Below are positions 63,325 through 64,000 of a DNA stretch of 64,000 nt, in pieces (the stretch's first letter is position 1; every line of letters begins with the position of its first letter). The DNA is from Euglena gracilis (taxonomy: Eukaryota > Euglenida > Euglenophyceae > Euglenales). The notes below the pieces were generated by a model. The model saw only the letters and a list, made by a program, of their open reading frames with translations. It had not been told where the DNA came from and ran no database searches. The translations under genes and the position numbers were made by a program. The stretch covers positions 33,339,417-33,403,416 of the forward strand of contig CP154955.1 of assembly GCA_039621445.1 (NCBI GenBank). The letters run 5' to 3'.

Positions 63325-64000
63325 TGTCGTCGGCGAAGGTCATTGCTGTCCTGAAGCTTCCAGGCCCTTTGGCGGCCACAGCAACTTCTTTTGGCCAACT
63401 GCTGGCCAACGGTTACGGGATAAGAAGCAGTGAAACACCGGGGCCGATGACCAGCACCACCTACAGCAGAAACCGTGTTGGCACTCAATCGCCCTTTGGG
63501 ATTCCTTTCAGAGTGCCAGTTGGACGCTGGGGTTCATGCCAAGAGAGGTGGGAGGGGGATGTAACCCCTTGGGACGTCCGCCAAATGACTGCTTTCCCCC
63601 CAGAAATAAGCGCTTGATGAAACCCCCAAACCACGAAAATATGCTTTTTTTGGGAAAATCCGGGTCTCGCGTTCTCCCCGCCCCAGAGTTGAGGACAGAC
63701 CCCAGCCCTGGAACCCATCAACATATCCCATTCCATTTCAGTTGGCTTTATTGCCGCGCTCTATTTCCCCCCCACGCAGCCGAAAATCAGGGGCCCCAAC
63801 TGGCTGGGGGAGGGCGTGGTGCCTTTAACCAGGTGCCAAAATCCAAAAAGCTGGGTTTGGGTCTCGGCTAGGTCCAACCGAGGCACCTCCCTTCAAAACA
63901 GGATATTTGGCATTGGTGCAAAAAAGCCTTTTTGAACCCCCGGCGCCTTTGGCGTCCGAGGTGTGGTTTGGCACTTCCCACCCCAAAACCCAACTCCCCC

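Larger units (their letters stand above)
45906..64000 (+). repeat. 20.8-kb tandem duplication, unit 2 (cut by window end)
   Basis: Matches 25080-43121 collinearly. The junction at 45905/45906 cuts into the RNase H coding region of element C. The equivalent of 43122-45905 would lie beyond the window. Confidence 0.85.

Overview
Nuclear DNA of a eukaryote, probably a unicellular alga or protist. Nearly everything recognisable is retrotransposon or DNA-transposon sequence. Lysine-glycine (GK) tracts, spliceosomal-looking introns and dense mixed repeats would suit an alveolate such as a dinoflagellate or chromerid, but nothing here is diagnostic. No bacterial operons, rRNA or tRNA genes were seen.

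Left part (1-18706): one large Ty3/gypsy chromovirus read on the + strand and entered at its gag. Order: gag with two CCHC zinc knuckles and an Arg/Ser-rich tail; an in-frame TAG followed by a strong stem-loop; pol (aspartic protease, a Dam-methyltransferase-like domain, reverse transcriptase, RNase H, integrase, chromodomain); a splice-acceptor-like site; then a very large unknown third ORF (about 1.4 kaa, or about 1.76 kaa if one TAA is ignored) and a 3' noncoding region. Pol and gag are cut by about four frameshifts. The last 3.2 kb (end of ORF3 plus 3' noncoding) is present a second time as a diverged, broken tandem copy. This whole part is packed with short hairpins with A-rich loops (for example GGG-AAA-CCC), in coding and noncoding sequence alike.

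Middle and right part (18707-64000): DIRS-like tyrosine-recombinase retroelements (Gag-like ORF with a DGHGxWxTV motif, RT, RNase H, Dam-like methyltransferase, tyrosine recombinase; inverted terminal repeats). Two 5'-truncated fragments (A, B) are followed by C (- strand), D (+) and E (+), with D and E head to tail. E is followed by about 8.8 kb of mostly non-repetitive DNA that holds two nested hAT-like non-autonomous transposons, a RING-H2 exon on the - strand, and a cluster of 30-bp palindromes.

A tandem duplication dominates the right half. The unit 25080-45905 restarts at 45906 inside element C and runs to the window end, so elements C', D', E', both hAT-like elements and the RING exon occur twice at very high identity. 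Copy-specific changes are mostly repeat-number changes. The duplication may be real or may be an unmerged haplotype in the assembly.
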